Source of the DNA: Thermoplasmatota archaeon
Lineage (GTDB): Archaea; Thermoplasmatota; Poseidoniia; Poseidoniales; Thalassarchaeaceae
DNA: 64,000 bases
Direction: 5' to 3'
Assembly: GCA_030828405.1 (NCBI GenBank)
Contig: JAURCP010000004.1
Coordinates: 1-64,000, forward strand
The position numbers were made by a program, and so were the translations under genes. Position 1 is the first letter of the stretch. Each line of letters opens with the position of its first letter. This document shows positions 9,540 through 19,571 of this stretch, one piece after another. The notes under the pieces were generated by a model. That model was given only the letters and a program-made list of their open reading frames with translations. It made no database searches and had not been told where the DNA came from.

Positions 9540-10355
9540 ATGGCAATATCTAGTCGAGCAAAAAAAGTTACAACACATACACTACAAGAAATGAAAGCAA
9601 GTGGCGAGAAAATCACTATGCTAACCTCGTATGACTATTCATTAGCGAGACTAGTTGATGCCGCAGGAATTGATGTGATTCTTGTGGGTGATTCAGCATC
9701 CAATGTAATGGCGGGGAATGAAACAACCGTTCCAATCACTTTAGATCATATGATTTATCATGCTCAATGTGTGATTAATGGAGTAGACAGAGCATTAGTG
9801 GTTGTAGATATGCCATTTGGAACATATCAGGGAGATTCCAAAACTGCTCTCGATTCAGCAATTCGTATTATGAAAGAATCCGGAGGCCATGCCGTAAAAT
9901 TAGAAGGAGGTTCAGAAATTGTAGAATCTGTGGTAAGGATTCAACAAGCTGGAATCCCAGTAATGGGCCACCTTGGATTAACTCCTCAGTCAATTTACAA
10001 ATTTGGAACTTACAGCGTTAGAGCCAAAGAACAAGATGAGGCAACAAAATTATTTGAAGATGCCAAGGCATTAGAAGACGCTGGATGTTTTTCTATTGTT
10101 TTCGAAAAGATACCTGCTGAACTAGCCAAAAAAGTTAGTGAGCAACTTACAATTCCAACTATCGGAATAGGCGCAGGAGTAGATTGCGATGGCCAAGTTT
10201 TGGTTTTACATGATATGCTAGGGATAACAAAAGATTTCAGCCCTAGGTTCCTGAGAAGATACTCAGATTTAGGTGAAATAATTGATGGTGCAGTCAAGCA
10301 GTACATCGATGATGTACGTAGTAAACAATTTCCTAACGCTGATGAAGGTTACTAA
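9540..10355 (+). CDS. panB: 3-methyl-2-oxobutanoate hydroxymethyltransferase
   Basis: [54 protein letters not shown]; ...[10 protein letters not shown]. Confidence 0.93.
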   Translation: MAISSRAKKVTTHTLQEMKASGEKITMLTSYDYSLARLVDAAGIDVILVGDSASNVMAGNETTVPITLDHMIYHAQCVINGVDRALVVVDMPFGTYQGDSKTALDSAIRIMKESGGHAVKLEGGSEIVESVVRIQQAGIPVMGHLGLTPQSIYKFGTYSVRAKEQDEATKLFEDAKALEDAGCFSIVFEKIPAELAKKVSEQLTIPTIGIGAGVDCDGQVLVLHDMLGITKDFSPRFLRRYSDLGEIIDGAVKQYIDDVRSKQFPNADEGY

Positions 10356-10405
10356 TTCTTACAGTTCATCTCTACAAAACTTCAAGGACAACCGCCTTCG
10401 ATGGT

Positions 10406-11377
10406 ATGTTTGCTATGAGTGAACTCTGGGTAGAGCGTCATCGCCCGCGAACAGTGGGAGATATCAAAGGCCAACGTGCTGTTGTTGAAAGACTCAAAGC
10501 ATATGCAGAGAAAAGAACATTCCCGCATTTACTGTTTGCAGGCCCTCCTGGTACTGGAAAGACCACTGCTGCAATAGCTTTGGCTAGAGATGTATTTGGT
10601 GAAGGTTATAGGACAAATATGTTAGAAATGAATGCTAGTGATGAGAGAAAATTAGAATCTATCCGTACTAAAGTAAAATCATTTGCTCGAACAGCACCTG
10701 TACCTGGCACCACTTTCAAAGTAATTTTTCTTGATGAGGCTGATGCATTAACTCCCGATGCTCAAGGGGCACTTAGGAGAATTATGGAACAATATGCTGA
10801 AACCTGTAGATTTATTTTATCATGTAACTACTCATCCAAAATTATTGAACCTATCCAATCGAGATGTGCAGTATTCAGATTCCGTCCATTGCCTGAAGAT
10901 CAAGTTAGAGATATGATAGTGAATGTAGCTAAAGAGGAAGAAATAGAACTACATTCTGAGGCAGCAGATGCAATTGTTCACGTATCATTGGGTGACTTAA
11001 GGAAAGCTATTACTTCACTACAAGTTGCAGCTTCTTTAGACAGTAATGTTACTCGTGAATTGATTTATGAAACAACTGCAACAGCTCCCCCTGAAGAATT
11101 ACATGGATATTTTCTAGCCTGTCAACAAGATGGATTCCAACCGGCTAGAAGAAGACTCAGAGAACTATTAGATAGATTTGGATTAGCTGGAACTGATTTA
11201 GTTAATCAACTACATCGAGAATTGGGCAGTGTTACGTTTTTTGATGAGAGTCAAAAACTTAAGGTTACTGAAGTAATGGCTGAAACCGATTTTAGAATGG
11301 TTGAAGGTGGAGGCGAATCACTACAGTTAGATGCCATGACTGCAATGATTTGCTCGCAAATCAAGCAAGGACAGTAG
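10406..11377 (+). CDS. rfcS: Replication factor C small subunit
   Basis: WVERHRPRTVGDIKGQ...FAGPPGTGKTT...IFLDEADALTPDAQGALRRIME...CRFILSCNY. Confidence 0.95.
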   Translation: MFAMSELWVERHRPRTVGDIKGQRAVVERLKAYAEKRTFPHLLFAGPPGTGKTTAAIALARDVFGEGYRTNMLEMNASDERKLESIRTKVKSFARTAPVPGTTFKVIFLDEADALTPDAQGALRRIMEQYAETCRFILSCNYSSKIIEPIQSRCAVFRFRPLPEDQVRDMIVNVAKEEEIELHSEAADAIVHVSLGDLRKAITSLQVAASLDSNVTRELIYETTATAPPEELHGYFLACQQDGFQPARRRLRELLDRFGLAGTDLVNQLHRELGSVTFFDESQKLKVTEVMAETDFRMVEGGGESLQLDAMTAMICSQIKQGQ

Positions 11378-12230
11378 TTTGAGCGATTGAAATTGTATAG
11401 ATTAATTCAGTAGTATTGACCCAGGGTGATCCTTGTTCGGTCATTGTTATTTCAATTGTATATTCTCCGGGATCTAAAGTTCCTAAATCCCATGCTAGAC
11501 CTATATCACTTCCATGGGGTCCTACTCTTTCGCCTCTAGTCCAGTTATTGATGGAATCAAACATCTCCATCTCTTCAGTATGTGAAATGGCAGTCCCATT
11601 GGCTAATTCTTCTATCATTTCTCCTCTGTAATATATTGCAGCTATAATATTAACAGATTCAGCATCTACATTGTCTCTCACAGCCATTCCCATTACTACA
11701 TCAACAGTATCTTGATTCAAATTAATTGTATATACTCCATTCTTCCATGAAGTTTCTTCAATACCTTCAGTTTGTTCAATATCAATTCCGCCTGCAAGAG
11801 TTGGAGGTGCAATATCTGCTAGAGGTGGATTTGAAACAATGAAAGAAAATGCTAACCAAGTAAAAACAAATAAGAAAATAGCTCTAAACCAATTCCCATT
11901 AGTATATAATTCGCTATATTTACTTGGAATAATTATTTTATGAATAGGTATTATTGTTGCACACAATAATAGAGGTAGAAGATATAATATGGCGCTTGGT
12001 TCATCCATTCCTGGCATCAACAGGTATCGTATTCCTAATGCTACTGAAGCACCATAAATAATTACAAGCCACATTGAATAGGCATCTGCAATTTCTTTTA
12101 CTGCATGTGCAGCGGGATCAAAATCTTCAATCTTTTTTGGTGTAGTCTTGTCATCTTTTTTACCCCCACTAGACCTACGCTTACGGTCATTGTAGGCGTT
12201 AGCACGAAGGGCTGTATCAACGTCGACCAC
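11361..12230 (-). CDS. Membrane protein with C-terminal extracytoplasmic beta-rich domain, unknown
   Basis: Three TM segments then an Ig/CARDB-like extracellular region (GTLDPGEYTIEITMTEQGSP). Confidence 0.55.
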   Translation of the reverse strand: MVDVDTALRANAYNDRKRRSSGGKKDDKTTPKKIEDFDPAAHAVKEIADAYSMWLVIIYGASVALGIRYLLMPGMDEPSAILYLLPLLLCATIIPIHKIIIPSKYSELYTNGNWFRAIFLFVFTWLAFSFIVSNPPLADIAPPTLAGGIDIEQTEGIEETSWKNGVYTINLNQDTVDVVMGMAVRDNVDAESVNIIAAIYYRGEMIEELANGTAISHTEEMEMFDSINNWTRGERVGPHGSDIGLAWDLGTLDPGEYTIEITMTEQGSPWVNTTELIYTISIAQTTVLA

Positions 12231-12342
12231 GTCTTGCCGACAACGAACTACTCATCAAGGGTACTGATGTAACAAGTTCCCAAAAATACTCATTTGTTGG
12301 ACGGTTATACTCAAATGGTGATTAGCACTCGACCGACTTACT

Positions 12343-12491
12343 GCCGGGGTGGCGTAGTTGGTAGCGCGTCGGACTCATAGGGTAATTTTTGGTGGAAATA
12401 TGATTTTTGTCGAAACTAGTCATGAGCGCAACAGCCTGCTTTGAGTGTCTGAGACATCCGAAGGTCGCGGGTTCAAGTCCCGCTCCCGGCA
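12343..12491 (+). tRNA. tRNA-Met(CAU), elongator-like, containing a 76-nt intron (12380-12455); CCA encoded at 12492-12494
   Basis: Acceptor GCCGGGG...TCCCGGC, D-arm GCGT..GCGC, anticodon stem TCGGA/TCCGA, loop CT-CAT-A^...^A, T-arm GCGGGTTCAAGTCCCGC. BHB: central helix CTCA/TGAG, 3-nt bulges TAG and ACA. Confidence 0.9.
12380..12455 (+). other. tRNA intron (archaeal BHB-type), position 37/38
   Basis: Cleavage TA^G and AC^A in two 3-nt bulges separated by a 4-bp helix restores loop CTCATAA. Confidence 0.87.
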
Positions 12492-12538
12492 CCATCATTA
12501 AACACGAAAAGGCTCAGCATAAGTCTCTAAATTTACTA

Positions 12539-14575
12539 TCAATTAGTGCAGTTTCCGTTACAAGCATCATAGATATCTCCATTTAAAATAAATTGGAATG
12601 CTATTTCAGCAGGTTCTGATGGATACCAAAGATATCCATGTGCTCCATTCCCTGGACCAAAGATATTTTCTTCAGGAGCAGTGAAATTACCATCAAAGTA
12701 AACAGCCACAGATGATGAAGTATCATTTTTATTCCATGTTGATGTTTCTACTGGATGATAAACAGAACTATCCATTATTGATGCTCCAGAACTTCTAATC
12801 ATTCTATCAGCAGATAAGATAGGAACTACCTGATCCCCTATTGAATTCAATGATACAAATTGGTGTTCGTGCAGTCCGGAGTATCCTCCATTTAGATATG
12901 CAGAATATGCATCGGGATCTACAACATCCCAAAGCTGTTGAATTACTGCTGACATAATCATGGCCCTATCCATCTGATTTCCATAGGAAATATCCAATGA
13001 AAAAGCATAGTATAATCCTTGAACTGCCCCAGATCTTTCTGCAATCAAAGTGTAAGGTCCTCCTCCGGCAAATAATGCTCCACGATCAATGTCTGGAGAA
13101 AGTGACATCACCGGTATTCCTACAATTCCTCCTAATGAATATCCTCCCCAGTGTATTTCCTCTGTATTTATTATTTTCAAATCATCTTCATAAAACTCAG
13201 TTAAATTAGAACAAGTATCAGAAAAAGTCCTAGCTAGAACAACATGATTAATCATCCCTTGCTCTAAACTTGCAGAGTGATGGCTGAAGTAATTAGGATC
13301 TAACAATGCAAATGAAATAGGGTCGTAATCAACGCTACTAAATCCAGTAATATCTGTTGTCAGCATTGCTGTTTGATATGTATGAGCCCATCCTCTAGGC
13401 CCTCCATCTCCTAATCCTAAGAATCCATGTCCCCAGATAGTGATGGGCATATCAGTAGTGTCATTTTGTAAGTGAGGAATTGTCATTATGAAAGGAACTT
13501 CTCTATTTTCAACAAACACTGGCATTCGATTCTCATCTCTATTAATCAAAGTGGGCGTGTATTCTGATAAAGTGTATTGAGGAGTTGTAAATGTTCCAGT
13601 AATTTTTCTTAGTGTGAGATTATCTTCTCCATAATTTTCCTCTACTGATTCGATAGTACAACCAATTCCACCTCCGATTCTCTCTAAAGCGTCATCTCTC
13701 ATTTGGATTATAGGTCCCAAAGCAGACTCTGCAGAGTTAGTACTAAAACTCCAGATTGCCTGAATATCAGATTTCTTGACATCTTTTTCTTGTATGAAGT
13801 AGTCAATTAAATTATTAATTCCTATTCTACGATTTTCAATATCGGTTGAATCAGTACTGTCTCCATTAATAATTGCATTAAGTGCTTCCGATGGCTGAAT
13901 CATTTCTCCAGAATTATCAGATAGGCCATGTACTAATACTCCGTATTCAGTATTGTATTCTAGATGTTTAATAGTTCTAATATGGAGAATTACTTCTTCG
14001 CCATCTTCCGCTCTTGCATCTAATTCAACCCAGTGTTCGATTAGATCCCCATTTTCTAGATTTACTAACAATGTTTGATGTTGTATACTCATACTTGGTA
14101 TAATATTATTCTGATTAGCTGCCATATCTAAGTTTGGAGATGTCGAAAAGGCAGTCATTATTTGTGTTGAAGTACTAAAACCATCCATTTGATTGATTAG
14201 TGGTATTTCTATCATTGACTTTGAACCAGAACCAGGCAAACTTGTAGGAGAATAATCAATTCTTTTTCCAGTGACTTTAGTTTCATCATCCACTAAGAAT
14301 GCATCAGAGGGGAAAGGCAACATACAATGAATTGGATTAATATTATCGCAACCATCAGAATTAGGAATCATAACTAATTGTTCTTCTGGTTCAAAGCAAG
14401 TATCATTAAGCTCACAGTCAGGTAATGGCATATCATTAATTTCATCGCTATTTTCGTCATTTTCAGCAGAATCAATTGATGCTTCTGTACAACCAGATAG
14501 TACCATTGAGAACACAGTCAATATCGCTAAAATTATTTTTATTGAAGACCTCATCGTATTGTCGAAATGATTCAT
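12539..14575 (-). CDS. Large secreted lipoprotein, alpha/beta-hydrolase (extracellular lipase/esterase-like)
   Basis: Lipobox VLSGC; WGHGFLGLG oxyanion-like and nucleophile elbow GGYSLGG. Confidence 0.6.
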   Translation of the reverse strand: MNHFDNTMRSSIKIILAILTVFSMVLSGCTEASIDSAENDENSDEINDMPLPDCELNDTCFEPEEQLVMIPNSDGCDNINPIHCMLPFPSDAFLVDDETKVTGKRIDYSPTSLPGSGSKSMIEIPLINQMDGFSTSTQIMTAFSTSPNLDMAANQNNIIPSMSIQHQTLLVNLENGDLIEHWVELDARAEDGEEVILHIRTIKHLEYNTEYGVLVHGLSDNSGEMIQPSEALNAIINGDSTDSTDIENRRIGINNLIDYFIQEKDVKKSDIQAIWSFSTNSAESALGPIIQMRDDALERIGGGIGCTIESVEENYGEDNLTLRKITGTFTTPQYTLSEYTPTLINRDENRMPVFVENREVPFIMTIPHLQNDTTDMPITIWGHGFLGLGDGGPRGWAHTYQTAMLTTDITGFSSVDYDPISFALLDPNYFSHHSASLEQGMINHVVLARTFSDTCSNLTEFYEDDLKIINTEEIHWGGYSLGGIVGIPVMSLSPDIDRGALFAGGGPYTLIAERSGAVQGLYYAFSLDISYGNQMDRAMIMSAVIQQLWDVVDPDAYSAYLNGGYSGLHEHQFVSLNSIGDQVVPILSADRMIRSSGASIMDSSVYHPVETSTWNKNDTSSSVAVYFDGNFTAPEENIFGPGNGAHGYLWYPSEPAEIAFQFILNGDIYDACNGNCTN

Positions 14576-14591
14576 ATGTAAAACTATTCTC

Positions 14592-15653
14592 TCATGAGTC
14601 AGTCAATATTTTATGAAAATGATGTACTCCTTTTTCTTTGGTTGGCGAGTACCTACCTCTATCATAAGCTCTAGATGAAACACCTCTTTGAGTTGCTTCT
14701 ACGATATCTTGATCTTCCAGTTCTACTTTGTCTAAATCTCCTCCAGCACCCTTACCTAGCAAACACTTATCTCCTACGAATCCATGATAGATAATTTTCG
14801 TTTTATTAACAGAGATTGGATTAACAATATTCACAGATAATCCCCAGGGGTAGAAATTTAACATAAGTCCTGGGAATATCCAATAATAGTAAGCCGCAAT
14901 ATTCTCTCCATAGTCTGGTGAAGATTCAGGTAAATCAAAGCACTCTTCCCCCTCATTGGCTATTCCGATTTGTAGCACTCCACCCTCAAATAATTCTGTC
15001 TTATAGGAATCATAATCTAGAACATCATGTAAATCGCTGTGTACGAACGGAATATGGAAACCTTCCAAATAATTATCAACATATAGTGCCCAATTTGCCT
15101 TGATTTCATAGTCTCTATGCCTAGATTCATCATGTCTAAATTGTTCTAAATTTATCCAGCCTATTCTTCTTTCTAATTCTTTTGAAACAGAATCAAAGAA
15201 TTTATTCCCCCCTACAAAATATAATCCTCTCCATTCCATAATCTGAAATTCTTTTAGGTCATCTTTTTGACTAGGGAAATCTTCAACATCATCAAATTCC
15301 GGCATATTTTTCATACAACCATCTAGTCCAAATGTACGCCCATGGTATCCACATTTGAGAGTTTTAGAACTACATGGACTTGTAGCAATAAGCATTCCTC
15401 TATGAGTACAAACATTGGATAAACATCTAATTCCATCATTTTTGACTAAAATCAATGATTCATTGAGAATGTTTTCTAATTGAGGCAATGGGATAATATT
15501 ATTTTTTTCAAATTGACTTACATGCCCAGCGAAATGAAATGATTTAGATAATTTAGAAATTATTCTCTCAAAAACCAAACTCTCAGTATAATATTTCGAA
15601 GGTAAAGTATGAGCCTTTTTGATATCTGGATGAATCAACGGGGAGTCTTCCAT
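14592..15653 (-). CDS. Rieske [2Fe-2S] ring-hydroxylating oxygenase alpha subunit
   Basis: Rieske CTHRG...CGYHGRTF; mononuclear iron site NWALYVDNYLEGFHIPFVH. Confidence 0.88.
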   Translation of the reverse strand: MEDSPLIHPDIKKAHTLPSKYYTESLVFERIISKLSKSFHFAGHVSQFEKNNIIPLPQLENILNESLILVKNDGIRCLSNVCTHRGMLIATSPCSSKTLKCGYHGRTFGLDGCMKNMPEFDDVEDFPSQKDDLKEFQIMEWRGLYFVGGNKFFDSVSKELERRIGWINLEQFRHDESRHRDYEIKANWALYVDNYLEGFHIPFVHSDLHDVLDYDSYKTELFEGGVLQIGIANEGEECFDLPESSPDYGENIAAYYYWIFPGLMLNFYPWGLSVNIVNPISVNKTKIIYHGFVGDKCLLGKGAGGDLDKVELEDQDIVEATQRGVSSRAYDRGRYSPTKEKGVHHFHKILTDS

Positions 15654-15678
15654 CAGAATAACTCAAATCAATAACTAT

Positions 15679-16548
15679 TCAGTAGTTTTCATTCGTCATT
15701 GTCACTTTTGCTCTCCAGTTAACAAATACAAAAGAAGGTATAGACCATATTACAATTGAACCAATCCATGCAATTAATGAACCAATAAATAATCCATATT
15801 CAATTAACGACCACATTGCTATAATCGAATACATTGCAACAGACGCACCACCCATCATCATTGGACCTGCAGCACCGAGTGGGACTGAAGGCCCTTGGGC
15901 TAACCATAGAGCGATCATACTCGTCAAGAATATTGCCGGGAATACTGATGCTAATCCTGCCAATAGTGGCATTCCTAAACTCGAAATTAATACTGCAATA
16001 CCAATAGCCATGGCGGCTACAATGCCTCTGGCTGCAAGAATCTTTTTACTTACCGAGTTTTTACCCTTAGGTGCAGGTTTTAGATTCCAACACATTGCTA
16101 TTCCAAGTGATCCAACTAATATAAGTCCAACAATAGATATTTCTTCTGGTGAGTAATTAATATCTATCGCTCTATCGATAATTTCAATCGTAAATAATCC
16201 TACCAATGCCCAAATAATTAGTGAGATAATACCGGTGAAAATTAAGCTACTATTTTGACTCCATGTTTTTGGTAATTTATCTGGAAGAAGAGCCCAAATA
16301 CTAAGGAAAATTGCATTGATTAGCATTCCCGCGGGGACTATAGCTAGACTAACAATTAATGCGTCATTGCCACCTTCCGAAGCCATTCCGATTGATGCAG
16401 GAATAATGGTAGTTGGAATGGTGCCTAAGATTCCCCCTACAACTCCTCCATATTTTTCAATCAGTACGGTGACCGTTGTTGCAACAATTCCTGCCATCAA
16501 GGCTGCTATTAATACGGTCTGCTCTTCCATGTTGCTTCCTACAGACAA
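15679..16548 (-). CDS. Multi-pass integral membrane protein, unknown
   Basis: ~9 hydrophobic segments over 289 aa, no recognised family motif. Confidence 0.55.
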   Translation of the reverse strand: MSVGSNMEEQTVLIAALMAGIVATTVTVLIEKYGGVVGGILGTIPTTIIPASIGMASEGGNDALIVSLAIVPAGMLINAIFLSIWALLPDKLPKTWSQNSSLIFTGIISLIIWALVGLFTIEIIDRAIDINYSPEEISIVGLILVGSLGIAMCWNLKPAPKGKNSVSKKILAARGIVAAMAIGIAVLISSLGMPLLAGLASVFPAIFLTSMIALWLAQGPSVPLGAAGPMMMGGASVAMYSIIAMWSLIEYGLFIGSLIAWIGSIVIWSIPSFVFVNWRAKVTMTNENY

Positions 16549-16619
16549 CCACCAATGATGTCTTCATTTGAGTCCTTCGAGGCGTGTGTTTGATGTGGTG
16601 CCAGCATTTCAGCGGTCTC

Positions 16620-17966
16620 ATGGTGGAATGGCCAGAGGCAGGGACTCCGGTTCGTTTAGTGGTTAAGACCTGGGCAGGTGAGACCTCCCATGAAGGACTT
16701 TCATTACCTCCCGCAGGTCCTAAATTAGTTACAATGAAGTTAGTTAATGGTTACAATATTTCGTACCCTGAAGTAGTAATTCAGCAAATAGAAATTCTTG
16801 AATCAGTACCTATGGAGGAAGAGGAAATTGTTCAGCCAATACCTCAAGATGAATCTTTACCTCTTGTTCATCTAATACATACTGGAGGGACTATTGCATC
16901 GAAAGTGGATTACAAAACTGGAGCAGTTTCTGCTCGTTTTGAACCAGATGAATTATTAGAAGCTGTACCTGAATTACGTTCTATTGCACGTATTCATGCT
17001 GTCAAATTAGGTAATATGTGGTCAGACGATATCCGTCCAAGACATTGGAATCGTATGTTGGAAGCAACTCAAGAGGCATTTTCTGAGGGAGCAGTGGGTG
17101 TTGTAATAACTCATGGCACTGATACCCTACACTTCACCGCTGCAGCAATTTCTTATGGATGGGCTGGGCAAGGCGGAAGACCACCTGGGAGAATTGCAAT
17201 TACCGGTTCTCAGAGATCACCTGACCGCGGTTCTTCTGATGCTGCAGAGAACCTAATTGCAGCTGTACATTGGGCTGCTCATGGGCCATCTCCTACTGGA
17301 GATGGTGATTCAGCAGTTATCGTTCTTCATGCAGATTCATCTGATGGACATTGTGCAGTACTCCCCGGATGCGCATCTAGAAAATATCACTCTTCTAGAA
17401 GAGGTGCATTCAAGTCGATTAATCAAAATCCTATTGCTAATATTTTTGTTGATAAAAAGGGTGCAAGAATAGAGTTTAATGAAACTCAAATTCATGAAGC
17501 TAGAATTGAATCTGAATCGCCTATACTTTTCGACGAAAATATTCGAATTGCAGAATTTTCATCAGGACCGCATTTACATTCAGATTTAGTTCAAGCCGCC
17601 ATTGACTCAAATTATGACGCTCTATATTTTCATGGTACAGGACTTGGGCACTTACCGATTCATGACCCCGAAAATGATAGTCCAGAAAATATCAAGTTGA
17701 AATTAACAATTGAAGATTACTGCAAATCTGGAGGTATTGCCGTCATTACAACACAGACAATCCATGGGCCTGTACATCTCAATGTTTACTCCAAAGGTAG
17801 AGATCAACAGAGTATTGGAATGATTGGTCATGGCTCTTTATGTCCTCCAAGTTCAGGTTTAGTGAAACTCCATCATCTTCTTTCTGTAGAAAAAAGTAGA
17901 GAATTTGTCGAATCATCATGGGCTGACGATTTATGCGGAGAAAATCCATTTGATTCTCATTCGTGA
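16620..17966 (+). CDS. gatD: Glu-tRNA(Gln) amidotransferase subunit D
   Basis: N-terminal beta domain then asparaginase-like LVHLIHTGGTIASKVDYKTGAV...VVITHGTDTLHFTAAA...GSQRSPDRGSSDAAENL. Confidence 0.92.
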   Translation: MVEWPEAGTPVRLVVKTWAGETSHEGLSLPPAGPKLVTMKLVNGYNISYPEVVIQQIEILESVPMEEEEIVQPIPQDESLPLVHLIHTGGTIASKVDYKTGAVSARFEPDELLEAVPELRSIARIHAVKLGNMWSDDIRPRHWNRMLEATQEAFSEGAVGVVITHGTDTLHFTAAAISYGWAGQGGRPPGRIAITGSQRSPDRGSSDAAENLIAAVHWAAHGPSPTGDGDSAVIVLHADSSDGHCAVLPGCASRKYHSSRRGAFKSINQNPIANIFVDKKGARIEFNETQIHEARIESESPILFDENIRIAEFSSGPHLHSDLVQAAIDSNYDALYFHGTGLGHLPIHDPENDSPENIKLKLTIEDYCKSGGIAVITTQTIHGPVHLNVYSKGRDQQSIGMIGHGSLCPPSSGLVKLHHLLSVEKSREFVESSWADDLCGENPFDSHS

Positions 17967-18014
17967 TAGTATTCATCCGACTCTGTCAATAACCCCCTGT
18001 TAGTTCGGTACGTT

Positions 18015-19565
18015 ATGGCCAAGGCCTCGCCGAGTGATAATCTCGACACTTTGCGTCAAATCGCAAATAATCCAGGAGATAGAATTTCGGTTCAAAATCT
18101 AAGAAAATCGGGTCGTATGACAGCTAGAGAGAGAGTGAATGCATTACTTGATTCAGATTCATTTGTTGAAATTGATGCATTTATACAGCATCGTTCAGGT
18201 GACCATAATTTACATTTACACAAACCATTAGGTGATGGAGTAGTTGCAGGCCATGGAATGCTTGATGGGAGAAGAATAGTTTGTTTCGCTCAGGATTATT
18301 CAATTTTTGAGGGTACAATGGGTGAGATGCATGCTAAGAAAATTTCCAAAATAGTTGAGTTTGCTGAAAAATCAATGTTACCAGTAATTGGTATTTGGGA
18401 TGGAGACGGTCAGCGTGCACATGAAGGAGTATCTTCTCTAGGCGCTACCGGTGAACTATTGGATATCTTTGCAGCCTGCTCTGGCCGGATTCCAATTATT
18501 TCTCTTATTCTAGGTACAGTATCTGGTGTGAGTGCATTAGCAGCCGGCCTTTCTGATTTTGTTATTTTAGGTTCTGAACATGGTCAAATGTTTATGCGAA
18601 GCCCATATTTCATCCCAGAAGTAGTTAGCGGGGAAATAGATGAAGAGACATTAGGAGGTGCCGAATCTCATTCTAGTCGTAGCGGTATTGCTTGTTTAGT
18701 AGCAGATGATGAACAAGATGCGATTAATATCGCAGCAGAGATACTTGGGTATTTGCCTGATCATACACTTGCAGAACCACTTAATGTTAAATCAGGTGAT
18801 GAATGGAATCGATCTTGTAAAAAACTTGAAGATATTGTTCCATCTGATTCAAACAAGCCATACGATATGTCTGAAGTGATTAGTGAAGTAGTAGATGAGG
18901 GAAGGTTCATGGAATTATTTCCTTCATATGCAGAAAATATTCTAATTGGATTTGCCCGCTTAGATGGCCAATCTATTGGCATAGTTGCTAATCAACCGAA
19001 AGTGTTGGCTGGATGTTTAGATATTGATTCGTCTGTAAAGGCTGCTCGATTTATCCGAACTTGTGATATTTTTAATATCCCAGTCGTCACCTTTGTTGAC
19101 GTCCCTGGATTTCTCCCAGGTACAGTGCAAGAATGGGGAGGGATAATTAGGCATGGGGCTAAGATGCTATACGCGTATGCCGAAGCAACAATCCCAAAAT
19201 TAACTGTGGTAACTCGTAAAGCATATGGTGGTGCTTATCTTGCTATGTCTTGCAAACATTTAGGTTCTGATTATAATATTTCATGGCCCTCTGGAGAGTT
19301 GGCAGTTATGGGTGCAGATGGTGCTGTGAATATAATTCACCGACGTGAACTTGAACTATCTTCTGATAAAAGTCAGACTCATTCAGAGTTAGTTTCTGAA
19401 TACCAAGATAAGTTTGGAGACCCATATGTTGCTGCTAAAAATGGTTGGCTAGATGACGTAATCGAGCCTTCAGAGACTAGGAAGAAATTAATTCAAGCAT
19501 TGAGGCCTCTAAAATCTAAGAGAGAATGGATGCCTCCAAAGAAGCATGGTAATATCCCATTATGA
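18015..19565 (+). CDS. Acyl-CoA carboxylase carboxyltransferase subunit (propionyl/acetyl-CoA carboxylase beta type)
   Basis: SGRMTARERVNALLDSDSFVEID...IPVVTFVDVPGFLPGTVQEWGGIIRHGAKMLYAYAEATIPKLTVVTRKAYGGAYLAM. Confidence 0.9.
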   Translation: MAKASPSDNLDTLRQIANNPGDRISVQNLRKSGRMTARERVNALLDSDSFVEIDAFIQHRSGDHNLHLHKPLGDGVVAGHGMLDGRRIVCFAQDYSIFEGTMGEMHAKKISKIVEFAEKSMLPVIGIWDGDGQRAHEGVSSLGATGELLDIFAACSGRIPIISLILGTVSGVSALAAGLSDFVILGSEHGQMFMRSPYFIPEVVSGEIDEETLGGAESHSSRSGIACLVADDEQDAINIAAEILGYLPDHTLAEPLNVKSGDEWNRSCKKLEDIVPSDSNKPYDMSEVISEVVDEGRFMELFPSYAENILIGFARLDGQSIGIVANQPKVLAGCLDIDSSVKAARFIRTCDIFNIPVVTFVDVPGFLPGTVQEWGGIIRHGAKMLYAYAEATIPKLTVVTRKAYGGAYLAMSCKHLGSDYNISWPSGELAVMGADGAVNIIHRRELELSSDKSQTHSELVSEYQDKFGDPYVAAKNGWLDDVIEPSETRKKLIQALRPLKSKREWMPPKKHGNIPL

Positions 19566-19571
19566 AATATT

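Noticed and set aside
12380-12455. Box C/D-like motifs (ATGATTT, CTAG, ATGAGCG, CTGA) inside the tRNA-Met intron suggesting an intronic guide RNA
   Set aside because: C and C' boxes are poor matches, the guide spacing is short, and no convincing complementarity to the tRNA was found by eye; the CTGA is also part of the BHB helix.
12343-12491. Possible tRNA-Ile2 (CAU) or initiator tRNA instead of elongator Met
   Set aside because: GCCGGGG acceptor and CUCAUAA loop fit elongator Met better; not provable without identity-element comparison, so amino-acid identity keeps some uncertainty.
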